NCBI GenBank assembly: GCA_947632155.1
Contig: CANROF010000001.1
Location: 1 to 64,000, forward strand
Direction: 5' to 3'
Length of the DNA: 64,000 nt
Source of the DNA: an uncultured Oscillospiraceae bacterium
GTDB taxonomy: Bacteria; Bacillota; Clostridia; Oscillospirales; Oscillospiraceae
In this document: piece by piece, positions 16,251 through 25,638 of the stretch
Numbering within the stretch: position 1 is the first letter of the stretch
How the letters are laid out: the number at the start of each line of letters is the position of its first letter
Program-made: the position numbers and the translations under genes
Notes under the pieces: model-generated
The model's input: the letters and a program-made list of their open reading frames with translations, nothing else
Told to the model about the DNA's origin: nothing
Databases searched by the model: none

Positions 16251-16958
16251 GTGTACCGTGTGGCCATATGCGACGACGAAGAAGAGCTTCTTCGCGACCT
16301 TGTGGATTCCTGCGGCCGGATACTTGAGGAGATGGGCGTGGAGCACGAGCTCAGCGCCTTCAGCTCCGCCCTGGAGCTCCGGAAGAGCCTTGAGCAGGGC
16401 GCCGTGTACGACCTTCTCTGCCTGGACATCCTGATGCCCGGCAAGACCGGCCTGGAGCTGGCCCAGGAGCTGCGCGGATACGACGACCGGACCTCGATCG
16501 TCTTCATAACCGGCTCCACGGAGTACCTGCTGGAGGGCTACGGCGTCCGGCCCATACAGTACCTTTTGAAGCCCCTGGACCACGGGGCGCTGCGCCGGGC
16601 CCTGGCGGACGATCTGCGCCTCAATCACACGCCGAAGACCGTCTCGGTGACGTCCGGCGGCAAGACCACGGTGATGAATTACTCCGCCATCCGGTATGTG
16701 GAGAGCCGCAACCACGGCTGCGCGTTCATTCTGGACGGCCGGGAGGAGTTTTTCTGGCTGTCCATGTCCCAGGCGGAGGAGATACTGCCCCGGGACCAGT
16801 TCTGCCGCTGCCACAACAGCTACCTGGTGAACCTGGCCCACGTGGTCAAGAGCGATATCCGCGGCGTGGAGCTGCGCGGAGGAACGCTCCTACCCATAAG
16901 CCGCCGCTTCACCGCCACCTTCCAGAGCGCCCTGACAAAATATTTAAACAGCCGGTAA
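16251..16958 (+). CDS. LytTR-family response regulator
   Basis: A 235-residue AgrA/LytR-type regulator. The receiver domain spans about residues 1-120, with the acidic pair Asp9-Asp10, phosphoacceptor Asp59 in CLDILMPG, Thr in FITGST and Lys in LLKPLD. The C-terminal LytTR DNA-binding domain (about 135-235) has MNYSAIRYVESRNHGCAF and FCRCHNSYLVNLAHV, both family signatures. No histidine kinase is adjacent, so it is an orphan; the GHKL sensor at 56378 is a possible but unproven partner. GTG start with GGAGG 8 nt upstream. Confidence 0.92.
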   Translation: MYRVAICDDEEELLRDLVDSCGRILEEMGVEHELSAFSSALELRKSLEQGAVYDLLCLDILMPGKTGLELAQELRGYDDRTSIVFITGSTEYLLEGYGVRPIQYLLKPLDHGALRRALADDLRLNHTPKTVSVTSGGKTTVMNYSAIRYVESRNHGCAFILDGREEFFWLSMSQAEEILPRDQFCRCHNSYLVNLAHVVKSDIRGVELRGGTLLPISRRFTATFQSALTKYLNSR

Positions 16959-16977
16959 GGTACATATACAACAACGG

Positions 16978-17012
16978 AAGGCGGGGCCTGAGCCCCGCCT
17001 TTCGTTTATTTT
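16978..17012. terminator. Bidirectional terminator between the LytTR and SLH genes
   Basis: AAGGCGGGGC pairs with GCCCCGCCTT, followed by TCGTTTATTTTATT. It serves the plus-strand regulator and possibly the converging SLH gene. Confidence 0.8.
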
Positions 17013-17033
17013 ATTGCATTTATTTCTTTGCGT

Positions 17034-20000
17034 TTACTGGATGACATCCTCGCAGAAATGCATGAGGATGGCCGCTATCTGTGCGCGGGTGGAGGTGCCG
17101 GTGGGGCTGAGGGTGACGGAGCCGGTGCCCTGGATCAGGCCCTGGCGGACAGCCCAGCGCATGGCGTCAGTCGCCCAACCGCTTATGCTTCCGGCGTCGG
17201 CATAGCCTGTAAGGTCGGCCAGATTCGCCACGTCGCAGCCCTTGAGGGCGGCGTAGCGATACAAAATCGCGGCTGTCTGCTCACGGGTGACGGTGTTGCC
17301 CGGGCCGAACCGGCCGTCGCCGTAACCGTCCACGATGCCGTTGGCGGCCGCCCAGTTGACGGCGTCGGAGTACCACAGGCCGGCGGGAACGTCCTCAAAC
17401 AGGGCGTCCTTCGCCACGGCGGGCTTGTTCTCCAGGCCGTAGAGGATGGTCACGAGCATCGCGCGGGTAGCGGCGGCGTCGGGCGCGAAGGAGGTGTCGC
17501 TGACGCCCACCATCAGGCCGTTCTTTACAGCGTAGTCCACGCCGTCATGATACCACGCGCTCCGGACAACATCCATGTACCTCTCTGTCGGGCAGACGTG
17601 TACCTGCGCCGCGTGGCCGGGGTCCTCGCCGGGAACGCTGCCGGGGGTATTGCCGGGGGTGTTACCGGGCGTATTGCCAGGCGTGTTACCGGGCGTGTTG
17701 CCGGGCGTGTCACCGGGCGTATTGCCGGGCGTATTACCGGGCGTATCGCCGGGCGTGTTGCCGGGCGTGTTACCGGGCGTGTTGCCGGGCGTATCGCCGG
17801 GCGTATCGCCGGGCGTGTTGCCGGGGGTGTCACCGGGGGTGTTGCCGGGGGTGTTGCTGCTCTCCGTCTTCCCGACGACCACCGCGAAGGTGGAGAACTT
17901 ATCGGTAGAGAAGTACACGCTGCCGTTTTCAACGTAGCAGTTTTCGATCTCCTCAACGGCGCCCTCATGGGCCCGCAGCACTCTCACGCTGTCGCCCTCG
18001 CCGGGAAGCGCGGCCTTAAACGTTATCTCATCGCTGGTCTGGGTGATTCTGCCCAGGCTCTGGCCGCCCACCTTGACAAAGATGTCGATGTCCATGTATA
18101 CCACCGTGGCGCCGCTGTCCAGCAGGGAGCTGAAGTCATCACCCTCCTCGGGCGCGGCCACAGGCGTCACCTGAATCGTGGCGGAGATGTCCTGGGACTG
18201 GAGCGCCGCGAAATAGATGTCGTCGGCCAGCATGTCGCGGTCCGCGCTGCCCAACATATTCTTAATGGTTTCCTGAATCGTCGCGGCCGCCCCGTCCTGA
18301 TTGGCAAGCTTATCCGCGTCGGACACAACGCTGGTTTTAACATCGTCGGCGATCTTATAGGTGTCGTCCGGCTTTTCCGTGGGCGGGATCTCCCGCGACT
18401 CCACCGCGCCGCAGGAGGAGCATGTACGGGTCTGCTCGCCCGGCTCGCGTTCCGTGGGTTCCGTCACAACGACCCAGGGATCCCATGTGTGCAGGGACGT
18501 ATCCTGGGGAATCGTCTCGCTGCTGCCCGGCTTCACCGCGCCGCAGTCCAGGCACTTGACGGACCGGCTGCCGTCGGAATGGCAGGTGGGCCGCACATCG
18601 ACGGTGGGCTCGGGGCTCCAGTTGTGGACGCCCTCGCCCACGGTGCTCTCCGTGTAGCCGCACACCGTGCAGGTCTTGGTGGTCACCGTCCCGCCGCAGC
18701 CGGAGGTGACGGTCGTCTGGAACTGATGGCCCGGGGCCTTTCCCTGCATCCAATAGCGCGAGTTTTCGTTCGGGTCCACCGCGCCGCAGACCTTGCAGTA
18801 GTGCTCCCACACGTGGTCCGTGGTGCAGGTGCCGGGAATATCCCGCCACGCCCAGTTGTGGTTGGCGTAGCTGGTTTCCTGCTTCGTTTTTCCGCATATG
18901 CCGCAGGTGTAGAGCAGGATCTTCGGCTTGGAGCAGCTCCCCCACTGGGTGACCTCCACCTTGTTGAAGAGGTGTCCGGTGGTGTCGATGACCACGCTGT
19001 CGGAATTTTTCCCGTCCTTTGTCCGCACGGTGAGCGTCGTTTTGCCTATTCCGCCGGCGGCCCTGACCAGCACCTCCAGCTTATTGTCGGCGCGCTTCAT
19101 CTCCACCGTGGCGATGCTGTTGCCGAAGGAGCTGTCGGTGTCCTTGCAGATGACGTAGCTGTCGTCGTAGCTCAGCTCCCACTCCAGGTCCGTCACGCCG
19201 CAGTCGCCGGGGGTGACCACCACTGTGACGTTCTTGAAGCCCTCGCCGTGGGGCAGCTCCAGGGTGTCGCCCAGGTCCTTCAGCCCCTTGCCCACGTCGC
19301 CGTCTCTCAGGGAGAGGCGTGTCACGGGCGCGTAGCCGCTGGATCTGTAGTTTTCGTGGGTGAGCGTGCCGTCGCTGTTCCTCCAATGGGCGTAGTAGCT
19401 GGCGCCGTCCTCCGGAACGGAATAGAAATTACGTGCCTTCTCGCCGCCTGTTGGGTCGGTATACCAGCCTTCAAAGGTATAGCCGTCCCAGTTGTCCATT
19501 TCAAGGCGTCCAAAGGGCGTGCCGTACTGTCTGGTGCAGCGCAGGACGCCGTCTGTCCCGTTCCAGCCCTGGTAATAGAGCTTATACTCGATCGTCGTGG
19601 GCTCGTAGCAGGCGTAGAGCTCCGTCACGCCCTCCGGCATCGGCTCGCCGGCCTTTACCTGCTTTCCGGCGTTGGGATTCTTGCCATCGTCAAGCGTGGA
19701 GAGCCAGAGCCAGTAGCTCTCAAGCCGCTGTGTCCGCTGGCCCTCTCCCTCCAGGTCCTTTTCCCCGTCAGGCGTAAACCGGTCTTTATAAGACTTGCCG
19801 TCGCAGTCGTACTCGAAGGGGATGGCCTCATAGTCGCTGTAGGCCGTGGTTTCCTTATCGCCCCAGAAAGCGTATGCGACAGGCGCCGTGTACCAGCCGG
19901 CAAAGGTCCAGCCGTCGATTTTCGGCGCGTCGGGGAGGCTCTGAAGCTTCCCGCCTTCCACCTTGGCCTTCTCGGTCATGGTTACCAATTTATCCTTGTC

Positions 20001-20171
20001 AGCCTCATTGGTAAACTTGTACTTATTCTCACTCACTTGGAATTTTGAGGGGTCCAGGTACTTGAGGGTGACCTCCCCTCCCGTTCCCGTTCCCGTCCCC
20101 GCCGCGAAGGCGGAGGCCGGCATACTGATCACCATGATCAGCGCCAGCAGCCGGCATAAAAATCGTTTCAT
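17034..20171 (-). CDS. Secreted S-layer-homology (SLH) domain surface protein
   Basis: A 1045-residue exported protein. Signal peptide MKRFLCRLLALIMVISMPAS...AFA. The N-terminal third has Listeria-Bacteroides-type repeats (GWTFAGWYTAPVAY, GYTFEGWYTDPTGG, in the adhesin-like beta-grasp style). The middle has several CxxC-GxxK/E repeats (CGICGKTKQE, CTVCGYTEST, CLDCGAVKPG, CSSCGAVESR), each followed by a W/H-rich stretch. A (GNTPGDTP)n linker comes next, and three SLH domains (about residues 850-1045; YMDVVRSAWYHDGVDYA, FEDVPAGLWYSDAVNWA, YADAGSISGWATDAMRWA) should bind pyruvylated secondary wall polymer. Function: cell-wall-bound surface protein, ligand unknown. Own promoter at 20240, RBS AGGAG. 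Confidence 0.9.
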   Translation of the reverse strand: MKRFLCRLLALIMVISMPASAFAAGTGTGTGGEVTLKYLDPSKFQVSENKYKFTNEADKDKLVTMTEKAKVEGGKLQSLPDAPKIDGWTFAGWYTAPVAYAFWGDKETTAYSDYEAIPFEYDCDGKSYKDRFTPDGEKDLEGEGQRTQRLESYWLWLSTLDDGKNPNAGKQVKAGEPMPEGVTELYACYEPTTIEYKLYYQGWNGTDGVLRCTRQYGTPFGRLEMDNWDGYTFEGWYTDPTGGEKARNFYSVPEDGASYYAHWRNSDGTLTHENYRSSGYAPVTRLSLRDGDVGKGLKDLGDTLELPHGEGFKNVTVVVTPGDCGVTDLEWELSYDDSYVICKDTDSSFGNSIATVEMKRADNKLEVLVRAAGGIGKTTLTVRTKDGKNSDSVVIDTTGHLFNKVEVTQWGSCSKPKILLYTCGICGKTKQETSYANHNWAWRDIPGTCTTDHVWEHYCKVCGAVDPNENSRYWMQGKAPGHQFQTTVTSGCGGTVTTKTCTVCGYTESTVGEGVHNWSPEPTVDVRPTCHSDGSRSVKCLDCGAVKPGSSETIPQDTSLHTWDPWVVVTEPTEREPGEQTRTCSSCGAVESREIPPTEKPDDTYKIADDVKTSVVSDADKLANQDGAAATIQETIKNMLGSADRDMLADDIYFAALQSQDISATIQVTPVAAPEEGDDFSSLLDSGATVVYMDIDIFVKVGGQSLGRITQTSDEITFKAALPGEGDSVRVLRAHEGAVEEIENCYVENGSVYFSTDKFSTFAVVVGKTESSNTPGNTPGDTPGNTPGDTPGDTPGNTPGNTPGNTPGDTPGNTPGNTPGDTPGNTPGNTPGNTPGNTPGNTPGSVPGEDPGHAAQVHVCPTERYMDVVRSAWYHDGVDYAVKNGLMVGVSDTSFAPDAAATRAMLVTILYGLENKPAVAKDALFEDVPAGLWYSDAVNWAAANGIVDGYGDGRFGPGNTVTREQTAAILYRYAALKGCDVANLADLTGYADAGSISGWATDAMRWAVRQGLIQGTGSVTLSPTGTSTRAQIAAILMHFCEDVIQ
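17627..17850. repeat. In-frame 12-bp tandem repeat coding the (GNTP/GDTP)n linker
   Basis: About 18 head-to-tail units of CCGGGCGTGTTG or variants (read on the plus strand) encode Pro-Gly-Asn-Thr and Pro-Gly-Asp-Thr units between the middle region and the SLH domains. All units are multiples of 3 bp, so copy-number change would lengthen or shorten the linker without frameshift. Confidence 0.9.
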
Positions 20172-20239
20172 AAATTTGCTCCTTTCTGTTCGTCCTCTCC
20201 CGTAGCGTTTCTGCCGTCTTTCATAGAGCCGCTTTTACC

Positions 20240-20268
20240 ATCATACCACCTGCTTTCCGCCGCGTCAA
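20240..20268 (-). promoter_or_regulatory. Promoter of the SLH-protein gene
   Basis: Minus strand: TTGACG, 17-bp spacer, TATGAT, about 69 bp before the ATG. The region 20269-20491 to its right holds no gene I can support. Confidence 0.65.
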
Positions 20269-20491
20269 CCGCTTTTCTGAAATGCGTACTTTTTTGCAGC
20301 GTCAGGGACCCGCCTCCGCCCCCGCAAAACGGCGGAAAAATCTCCTACAAAGGGTATTGAAACCGGGGCAAATTTATGCTATATTTACCTTACCCCAATG
20401 GGCGCGCCAGGTTGCAAAAAAGTACAGTTTTTTGCAAAAAAGGGCACACCTCCCCCTTACCCCCATGAAGCTTGACCGGCTTTATCTCATA

Positions 20492-20645
20492 CTAATCCCT
20501 AATCAAAATCTCAAATTCGCGGCGGTCTTTTTCGCGCCATACTTCGTCAGCCTGCTTGGAAATACGAAAGTATTCCCTGCGCAGTCTTCCTCGTCTGACG
20601 CAAAAAATCCTCGCCGCTCGGTTTGAGCTTTTAATCAGGGATTAG
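20492..20645. mobile_element. MITE (TA-flanked), copy B, 154 bp
   Basis: Same terminal repeats as copy A (CTAATCCCTAATCAAAA/TTTTAATCAGGGATTAG) with TA on both sides. The core is about 80% identical to copy A, but the internal stem GGC/GCC is changed to TGC/GCA on both arms. Confidence 0.85.
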
Positions 20646-20674
20646 TATGAAATTGAGTTTTTTGACAACCTGCG

Positions 20675-20709
20675 TTGAGGCCCCGCCGTGCGGCGGGGCC
20701 TCAACTTTT
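20675..20709. terminator. Hairpin downstream of htrA
   Basis: TTGAGGCCCCGCCG pairs with CGGCGGGGCCTCAA (14-bp stem, loop TG). A T-run follows only on the plus strand (CTTTTG), but the only gene reading toward it is htrA on the minus strand. It could slow or end htrA transcription. Confidence 0.55.
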
Positions 20710-20774
20710 GAAAGGGGGGAAAGGATGAAACATCACAGAAGACTTGCTTCCTGATGATGGGGAAAGCGATGGTA

Positions 20775-22391
20775 TCAGCCGCCCCAGCCGCCGAAGGGCC
20801 AGTTGTAGTTGGGCTGCTGCTGTTGCTGCTGCTGCTGGGCGGAGGTGTCCTCGATGAGCTCCTGGAAGGTGATGGTCAGCTCCAGAGACTCGCCGCCGGT
20901 CATGTTGGAGTTCATGCGGTAGACGGTGAGGGTATCCGTATCCCCGGGGGAGTAGCGGCGCAGCGCCAGCTTCAGCTCATCCATGCTGGAGACGGTCTTG
21001 CCGCCGATGCCCACGATGATGTCGTGGGGCTTGAGGCCCGCCTTATCCGCGGCCTCGCCCTCGTTCACCGTCTCCACGTAGACGCCCAGGGGGATGCTGT
21101 AGCGCTGGATGGTGAATTGGGTGTAGACCGTGTCCACGTTCATGCCGGTAATGCCGATGCCGGCCCCGGCCACATAGCCCTTCTCCACAAGCTGCTGGGC
21201 GATGGAGACGGCGTCGTTGATTGGGATGGCGAAGCCCAGGCCCTCGATGCCCTCGTCGGCGTACTTGGCGGTGACGATGCCGATGACCTCGCCCCGCTGG
21301 TTATAGACCGGGCCGCCGGAGTTGCCGGCGTTGACCGCGGCGGAGGTCTGGAACATGTTGATGGAGGTCTGGGCGCCGGTGATGTCGTCCTCCGTGGTGA
21401 TCATCCGGTCCTGGGCGCTGATCATGCCGGGCGTCATGGTGTAGTCCAGCTCCCCCAGGGGGTTGCCCACGGCGTAGACCCACTCGCCCACCTGCATATC
21501 GTCGGAGTTGCCGATGGCCACGGGGGAAAAGTCCTCGCCCTCTATCTTGATGACGGCCACGTCGTTGGACTCCAGATACCCCACGATGGCGGCGGGGTAT
21601 TTCGTGCCGTCATAGGTCATCACCGTCAGCTCCCCGCCGTAGACCACGGCGTAGGAGATGACGTGGTAGTTCGTCAGGATATACCCGTCGGCGCTGATGA
21701 AGAAGCCGGAGCCGGAGACGGCCCGGGTGGAGGTCTGGCCGAAGACGTTGGTGGTGAGGCTGGTGTTCACGCCCACCACCTGGCTGCAGGCCAGCTTGTA
21801 GATGTCGTTGCCGGAGAGCTCCCCGCCCGGGACCACGGGCGTATCCGGCCCGTCGGGGGTATCGGGGCGGTTTTCCCCGTCCACGGAGCCCAGGCTGCTG
21901 CCAAAGACCACCCGGCGGACGCCGAAATCGGCGGCGTGGTGCTCCAGCATGTAGTCCACCACCGCCCAACTGGCGATGCCGGCGGCCACGGCGCAGATCA
22001 CCACCAGGCACGCGGCTTTCAAAAAGGTATAGCTGTGCTTTTTCTTGGCCTTCCGGGGCGTTCCCTCCGGGGCGGGCTGGACGTTCTGGGCGCCGTAGGC
22101 GTAGCGGCCGGGGGTGTAGGCGTCCGGGTCCACGGCGGGGGCGGACTCGTACATGGGCTCGCTCCAGTCCCGCCGCTCGTCGTTTTCGTAGCTGTACGGC
22201 TGAACGGGCCGGGCGGGCGCCTCATAGGCGGGGGCGCCGTATGCGGGGGGCGCCTCGTTCGTACTGCCGGTATACTTTAGCTCGGGCGCCGCGCCGGGCT
22301 CCGCCGGGGCGGCGCTCTCCGGGCCGGGCGCTTCGACGCCGCTGTCCGTAAGGGGCGAGGCGCCGTCTCTCTCAAATTCCTCAAAGCTCAT
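20775..22391 (-). CDS. HtrA/DegP-like trypsin-type serine protease with PDZ domain
   Basis: A 538-residue membrane-anchored protease. Cytoplasmic N-terminus about 120 residues, Pro/Ala/Tyr-rich and disordered; one transmembrane helix at about 121-148; then the extracellular protease domain with His243 (LTNYHVIS), Asp277 (SNDVAVIKI) and Ser358 (NAGNSGGPV); then one PDZ domain at about 430-520 (GLKPHDIIVGIGGKTVSSMD). It ends in a Gln-rich tail. Topology and triad match HtrA-type envelope quality-control proteases of Gram-positives. Start ATG with RBS AAGGAGA. Divergent from uvrA. The proline-rich N-terminal extension is longer than in Bacillus HtrA. Confidence 0.93.
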   Translation of the reverse strand: MSFEEFERDGASPLTDSGVEAPGPESAAPAEPGAAPELKYTGSTNEAPPAYGAPAYEAPARPVQPYSYENDERRDWSEPMYESAPAVDPDAYTPGRYAYGAQNVQPAPEGTPRKAKKKHSYTFLKAACLVVICAVAAGIASWAVVDYMLEHHAADFGVRRVVFGSSLGSVDGENRPDTPDGPDTPVVPGGELSGNDIYKLACSQVVGVNTSLTTNVFGQTSTRAVSGSGFFISADGYILTNYHVISYAVVYGGELTVMTYDGTKYPAAIVGYLESNDVAVIKIEGEDFSPVAIGNSDDMQVGEWVYAVGNPLGELDYTMTPGMISAQDRMITTEDDITGAQTSINMFQTSAAVNAGNSGGPVYNQRGEVIGIVTAKYADEGIEGLGFAIPINDAVSIAQQLVEKGYVAGAGIGITGMNVDTVYTQFTIQRYSIPLGVYVETVNEGEAADKAGLKPHDIIVGIGGKTVSSMDELKLALRRYSPGDTDTLTVYRMNSNMTGGESLELTITFQELIEDTSAQQQQQQQQPNYNWPFGGWGG

Positions 22392-22586
22392 ACCGATGTC
22401 TCCTTCTGGGGCCGCGGCCCCTGGAATGCTGGGATGATAAAATACTACCGCAATTTTATGTCCATTTCGTGACGAAAGTAAAAATATTATTGAAATAAAG
22501 CCTCTTATTATTGAAATTTAGGATTTTATTTTTGCCCGCGGCGTGATACAATGATAGATACTGCTTTTTGAAGCGAGGTATTTATC

Positions 22587-25454
22587 ATGCGTGACAGCAT
22601 ATCCATAAAGGGCGCGCGGGAAAACAATCTCAAAAACATCGACCTTGAGCTCCCGCGGGATAAATTGGTGGTGCTCACGGGCCTTTCCGGCTCCGGCAAG
22701 TCGAGCCTTGCCTTTGACACCATCTACGCCGAGGGGCAGAGGCGCTACGTGGAGTCCCTGTCGGCCTACGCCCGGCAGTTTTTGGGCCAGAAGGAGAAGC
22801 CGGACGTGGACGCCATCGACGGCCTCTCCCCGGCCATCTCCATCGACCAGAAGACCACCAACAACAACCCCCGCTCCACGGTGGGGACCGTCACGGAAAT
22901 ATATGACTACCTGCGGCTCCTCTATGCCAACATCGGCATCCCCCACTGTCCCAAGTGCGGCAAGGAGATCCGCCAGCAGACGGTGGACCAGATGGTGGAC
23001 CAGGTGATGGCCCTGCCGGAGGGCACCCGAATCATGGTGATGGCCCCGGTCATCCGGGGGAAAAAGGGCGAGCACGCCAAAATTTTCGAGGACGCCAAGC
23101 GCGGCGGCTACGTCCGGGTCCGGGTGGACGGGGAGATGCACGACTTGGAGGACGAGATCAAGCTCGACAAGAACAAAAAGCACCGCATCGACGTTATCAT
23201 CGACCGCCTGGTGGTGCGGGAGGGCATCCAGCAGCGCCTCACCGACTCCATGGAGACGGCCTCCGGCCTTTCCGGGGGCATCGTCACCGTGAACATCCCG
23301 GAGGAGGCGCGGGACGTCACCTACTCCCAGAACTACGCCTGTGAGGACTGCGGCATCTCCATCGAGGAGATGTCCCCCCGGTTTTTCTCCTTCAACGCCC
23401 CCCTGGGGGCCTGCCCGGAGTGCTCCGGACTTGGCGTCCAGCGCCAGGTGGACCCCGCCATCATTATGCCCAATATGACGCTGTCCATCCTGGACGGCGG
23501 CATCCAGGCCTCGGGCTGGGGGAACATCAAAAATGACTCCATCGCCCTCATGTATTTTAACGCTTTGGCCAAAAGATACCATTTTAGGCTGGACACGCCC
23601 CTCCGGGACCTGCCGGACGAGGTCATCGACGTGCTCTTATACGGCACAAAGGGCGAGGCGCTGACCCTGAATTACGTGACCGACCGGGGCCACACCACCA
23701 TGACCCGGCCCTTTGAGGGCATCATCTCCAACTTAGAGCGCCGCTACCGGGAGTCCAACTCCATCTACGCCAAGTGGGACCTGGAGCAGTACATGACCGA
23801 CCACGACTGCCCCGCCTGCCACGGGAAGCGCCTTCGGCCCGAGGTCCTGGCCGTCACCGTGGGGGGCAAAAATATCGCAGACTTTTGCGAGATGTCCGTC
23901 ACCGACGCGCTGCGGTTCATTGACGCCCTCCAGCCTACCCTTTCGGAGAAGGAGCACCTGATCGCGGACCGCATTTTCAAGGAGATTCGGGACCGGCTGG
24001 GCTTTTTGGAGAGCGTGGGCCTCCAGTACCTCACCATGGCCCGCTCCGCCGGGACCCTCTCCGGCGGGGAGAGCCAGAGGATACGCCTGGCCACCCAGAT
24101 TGGCTCGTCCCTCATGGGGGTTTTATACATCCTGGACGAGCCCTCCATCGGCCTCCACCAGCGGGACAACGCAAAGCTCATCGCCACCTTGGAGCGCCTG
24201 CGGGACCTGGGCAACACCCTTTTGGTGGTGGAGCACGACGAGGACACCATGCTGGCCGCGGACTACATCGTGGACATCGGCCCCGGAGCGGGGGTCCACG
24301 GCGGCGAGGTGGTCTTCGCCGGCACGCCGGAGGAGATCAAAAGGGACGAGAAATCTATAACGGGCCAGTATCTTTCGGGGAGAAAATTCATCCCCATCCC
24401 CGCAAAGCGCCGGGAGGGGAACGGGAGGACCCTGCGCGTCACGGGGGCCGCGGAAAATAACCTGAAAAATATCGACGTGGACATCCCCCTGGGCGTCATG
24501 ACCTGCGTCACCGGCGTCTCCGGCTCGGGAAAATCCAGCCTTGTGACGGAGGTCCTCTATAAGACCCTGGCGGCGGAGCTCAACCGGGCCCGGATACGCC
24601 CGGGCAAGCACGCGGGGATATTTGGCCTTGAGTATCTGGACAAGGTCATCGACATCGACCAGTCCCCCATCGGCCGCTCCCCCCGCTCCAACCCCGCCAC
24701 CTACACGGGAGTTTTCAACGACATCCGGGCCCTCTTCGCCCAGACCTCCGACGCCCGCGCCCGGGGCTACGGCGCGGGGCGGTTCAGCTTCAACGTCCGG
24801 GGCGGCCGGTGCGAGGCCTGCCAGGGCGACGGGCTCATCAAGATCGAAATGCACTTTTTGCCGGACATCTACGTCCCCTGCGAGGTCTGCAAGGGCAAGC
24901 GGTACAACCGGGAGACTTTGGAGGTCCGCTACAAGGGCAAAAATATCAGCGAGGTCCTGGAAATGACCGTGGACGAGGCGGTGGACTTCTTCGAAAACGT
25001 CCCCAGGATCGCCGACAGGCTCCGGACCCTCCAGGACGTGGGACTGGGGTATGTGAAGCTGGGCCAGCCCAGCACCACCCTCTCCGGCGGCGAGGCCCAG
25101 AGGGTGAAGCTTGCCACGGAGCTCTCCAAAAGGAGCACCGGCGCCACCTTCTACGTCCTGGACGAGCCCACCACGGGCCTCCACACCGACGACGTCCGGA
25201 AGCTCATCAATGTCCTGGACCGCCTGGTGGACGCGGGGAACACCGTGGTGGTCATCGAGCACAACCTGGACGTCATCAAGGTCGCGGACCACATCATCGA
25301 CTTGGGGCCGGAGGGCGGCGACGGCGGCGGCCGGGTGGTCTTCACCGGCACCCCGGATGAGTGCGCCGAATGCCAGGCCAGCTACACCGGCCAGGAGCTG
25401 AAAAAATACTTCTCCACCCACCCCGGCCAGCGAGATCGCGGGTCTTCGCGTTGA
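22587..25454 (+). CDS. uvrA: Excinuclease ABC subunit A
   Basis: A 955-residue UvrA of normal length. Two ABC ATPase modules: Walker [21 protein letters not shown] near residue 31 and [19 protein letters not shown] in the second half; signatures [17 protein letters not shown] and [17 protein letters not shown]; zinc sites [13 protein letters not shown]...[17 protein letters not shown] and CEACQGDG...CEVCKGKR. It recognises bulky DNA lesions with UvrB in nucleotide excision repair. uvrB and uvrC are not in the window. RBS GCGAGG; the 195-bp gap to htrA must hold both divergent promoters, but I see no clear consensus. Confidence 0.98.
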   Translation: MRDSISIKGARENNLKNIDLELPRDKLVVLTGLSGSGKSSLAFDTIYAEGQRRYVESLSAYARQFLGQKEKPDVDAIDGLSPAISIDQKTTNNNPRSTVGTVTEIYDYLRLLYANIGIPHCPKCGKEIRQQTVDQMVDQVMALPEGTRIMVMAPVIRGKKGEHAKIFEDAKRGGYVRVRVDGEMHDLEDEIKLDKNKKHRIDVIIDRLVVREGIQQRLTDSMETASGLSGGIVTVNIPEEARDVTYSQNYACEDCGISIEEMSPRFFSFNAPLGACPECSGLGVQRQVDPAIIMPNMTLSILDGGIQASGWGNIKNDSIALMYFNALAKRYHFRLDTPLRDLPDEVIDVLLYGTKGEALTLNYVTDRGHTTMTRPFEGIISNLERRYRESNSIYAKWDLEQYMTDHDCPACHGKRLRPEVLAVTVGGKNIADFCEMSVTDALRFIDALQPTLSEKEHLIADRIFKEIRDRLGFLESVGLQYLTMARSAGTLSGGESQRIRLATQIGSSLMGVLYILDEPSIGLHQRDNAKLIATLERLRDLGNTLLVVEHDEDTMLAADYIVDIGPGAGVHGGEVVFAGTPEEIKRDEKSITGQYLSGRKFIPIPAKRREGNGRTLRVTGAAENNLKNIDVDIPLGVMTCVTGVSGSGKSSLVTEVLYKTLAAELNRARIRPGKHAGIFGLEYLDKVIDIDQSPIGRSPRSNPATYTGVFNDIRALFAQTSDARARGYGAGRFSFNVRGGRCEACQGDGLIKIEMHFLPDIYVPCEVCKGKRYNRETLEVRYKGKNISEVLEMTVDEAVDFFENVPRIADRLRTLQDVGLGYVKLGQPSTTLSGGEAQRVKLATELSKRSTGATFYVLDEPTTGLHTDDVRKLINVLDRLVDAGNTVVVIEHNLDVIKVADHIIDLGPEGGDGGGRVVFTGTPDECAECQASYTGQELKKYFSTHPGQRDRGSSR

Positions 25455-25522
25455 AAATGGGATCACACCACCCCGCGGCGGGCCGGAAAATGGGCAAAGG
25501 GCGCGAAATTGCACAAATCGAA

Positions 25523-25551
25523 TTGACAAACGCAGGCGGCGTGGTTTAAAA
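25523..25551 (+). promoter_or_regulatory. Promoter of the two-gene ABC transporter operon
   Basis: TTGACA, 17-bp spacer, TTAAAA, about 88 bp before the first ATG. Confidence 0.65.
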
Positions 25552-25638
25552 TGAAAAAAATACGACTTATTTCCTCATGGGTGAAGTATACCCCTGTGGA
25601 TTTAATACACTACTTAAATAAATTTTGGAGGTGATCTT

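Noticed and set aside
17627..17850. Possible CRISPR array because of regular short repeats
   Set aside because: The 12-bp units have no spacers and are in-frame coding repeats.
17028..20048. A 1006-codon open frame on the plus strand opposite the SLH-protein gene
   Set aside because: It is an antisense shadow caused by GC-rich third positions. It has no ribosome site, its translation is low-complexity, and the minus strand encodes clear SLH domains.
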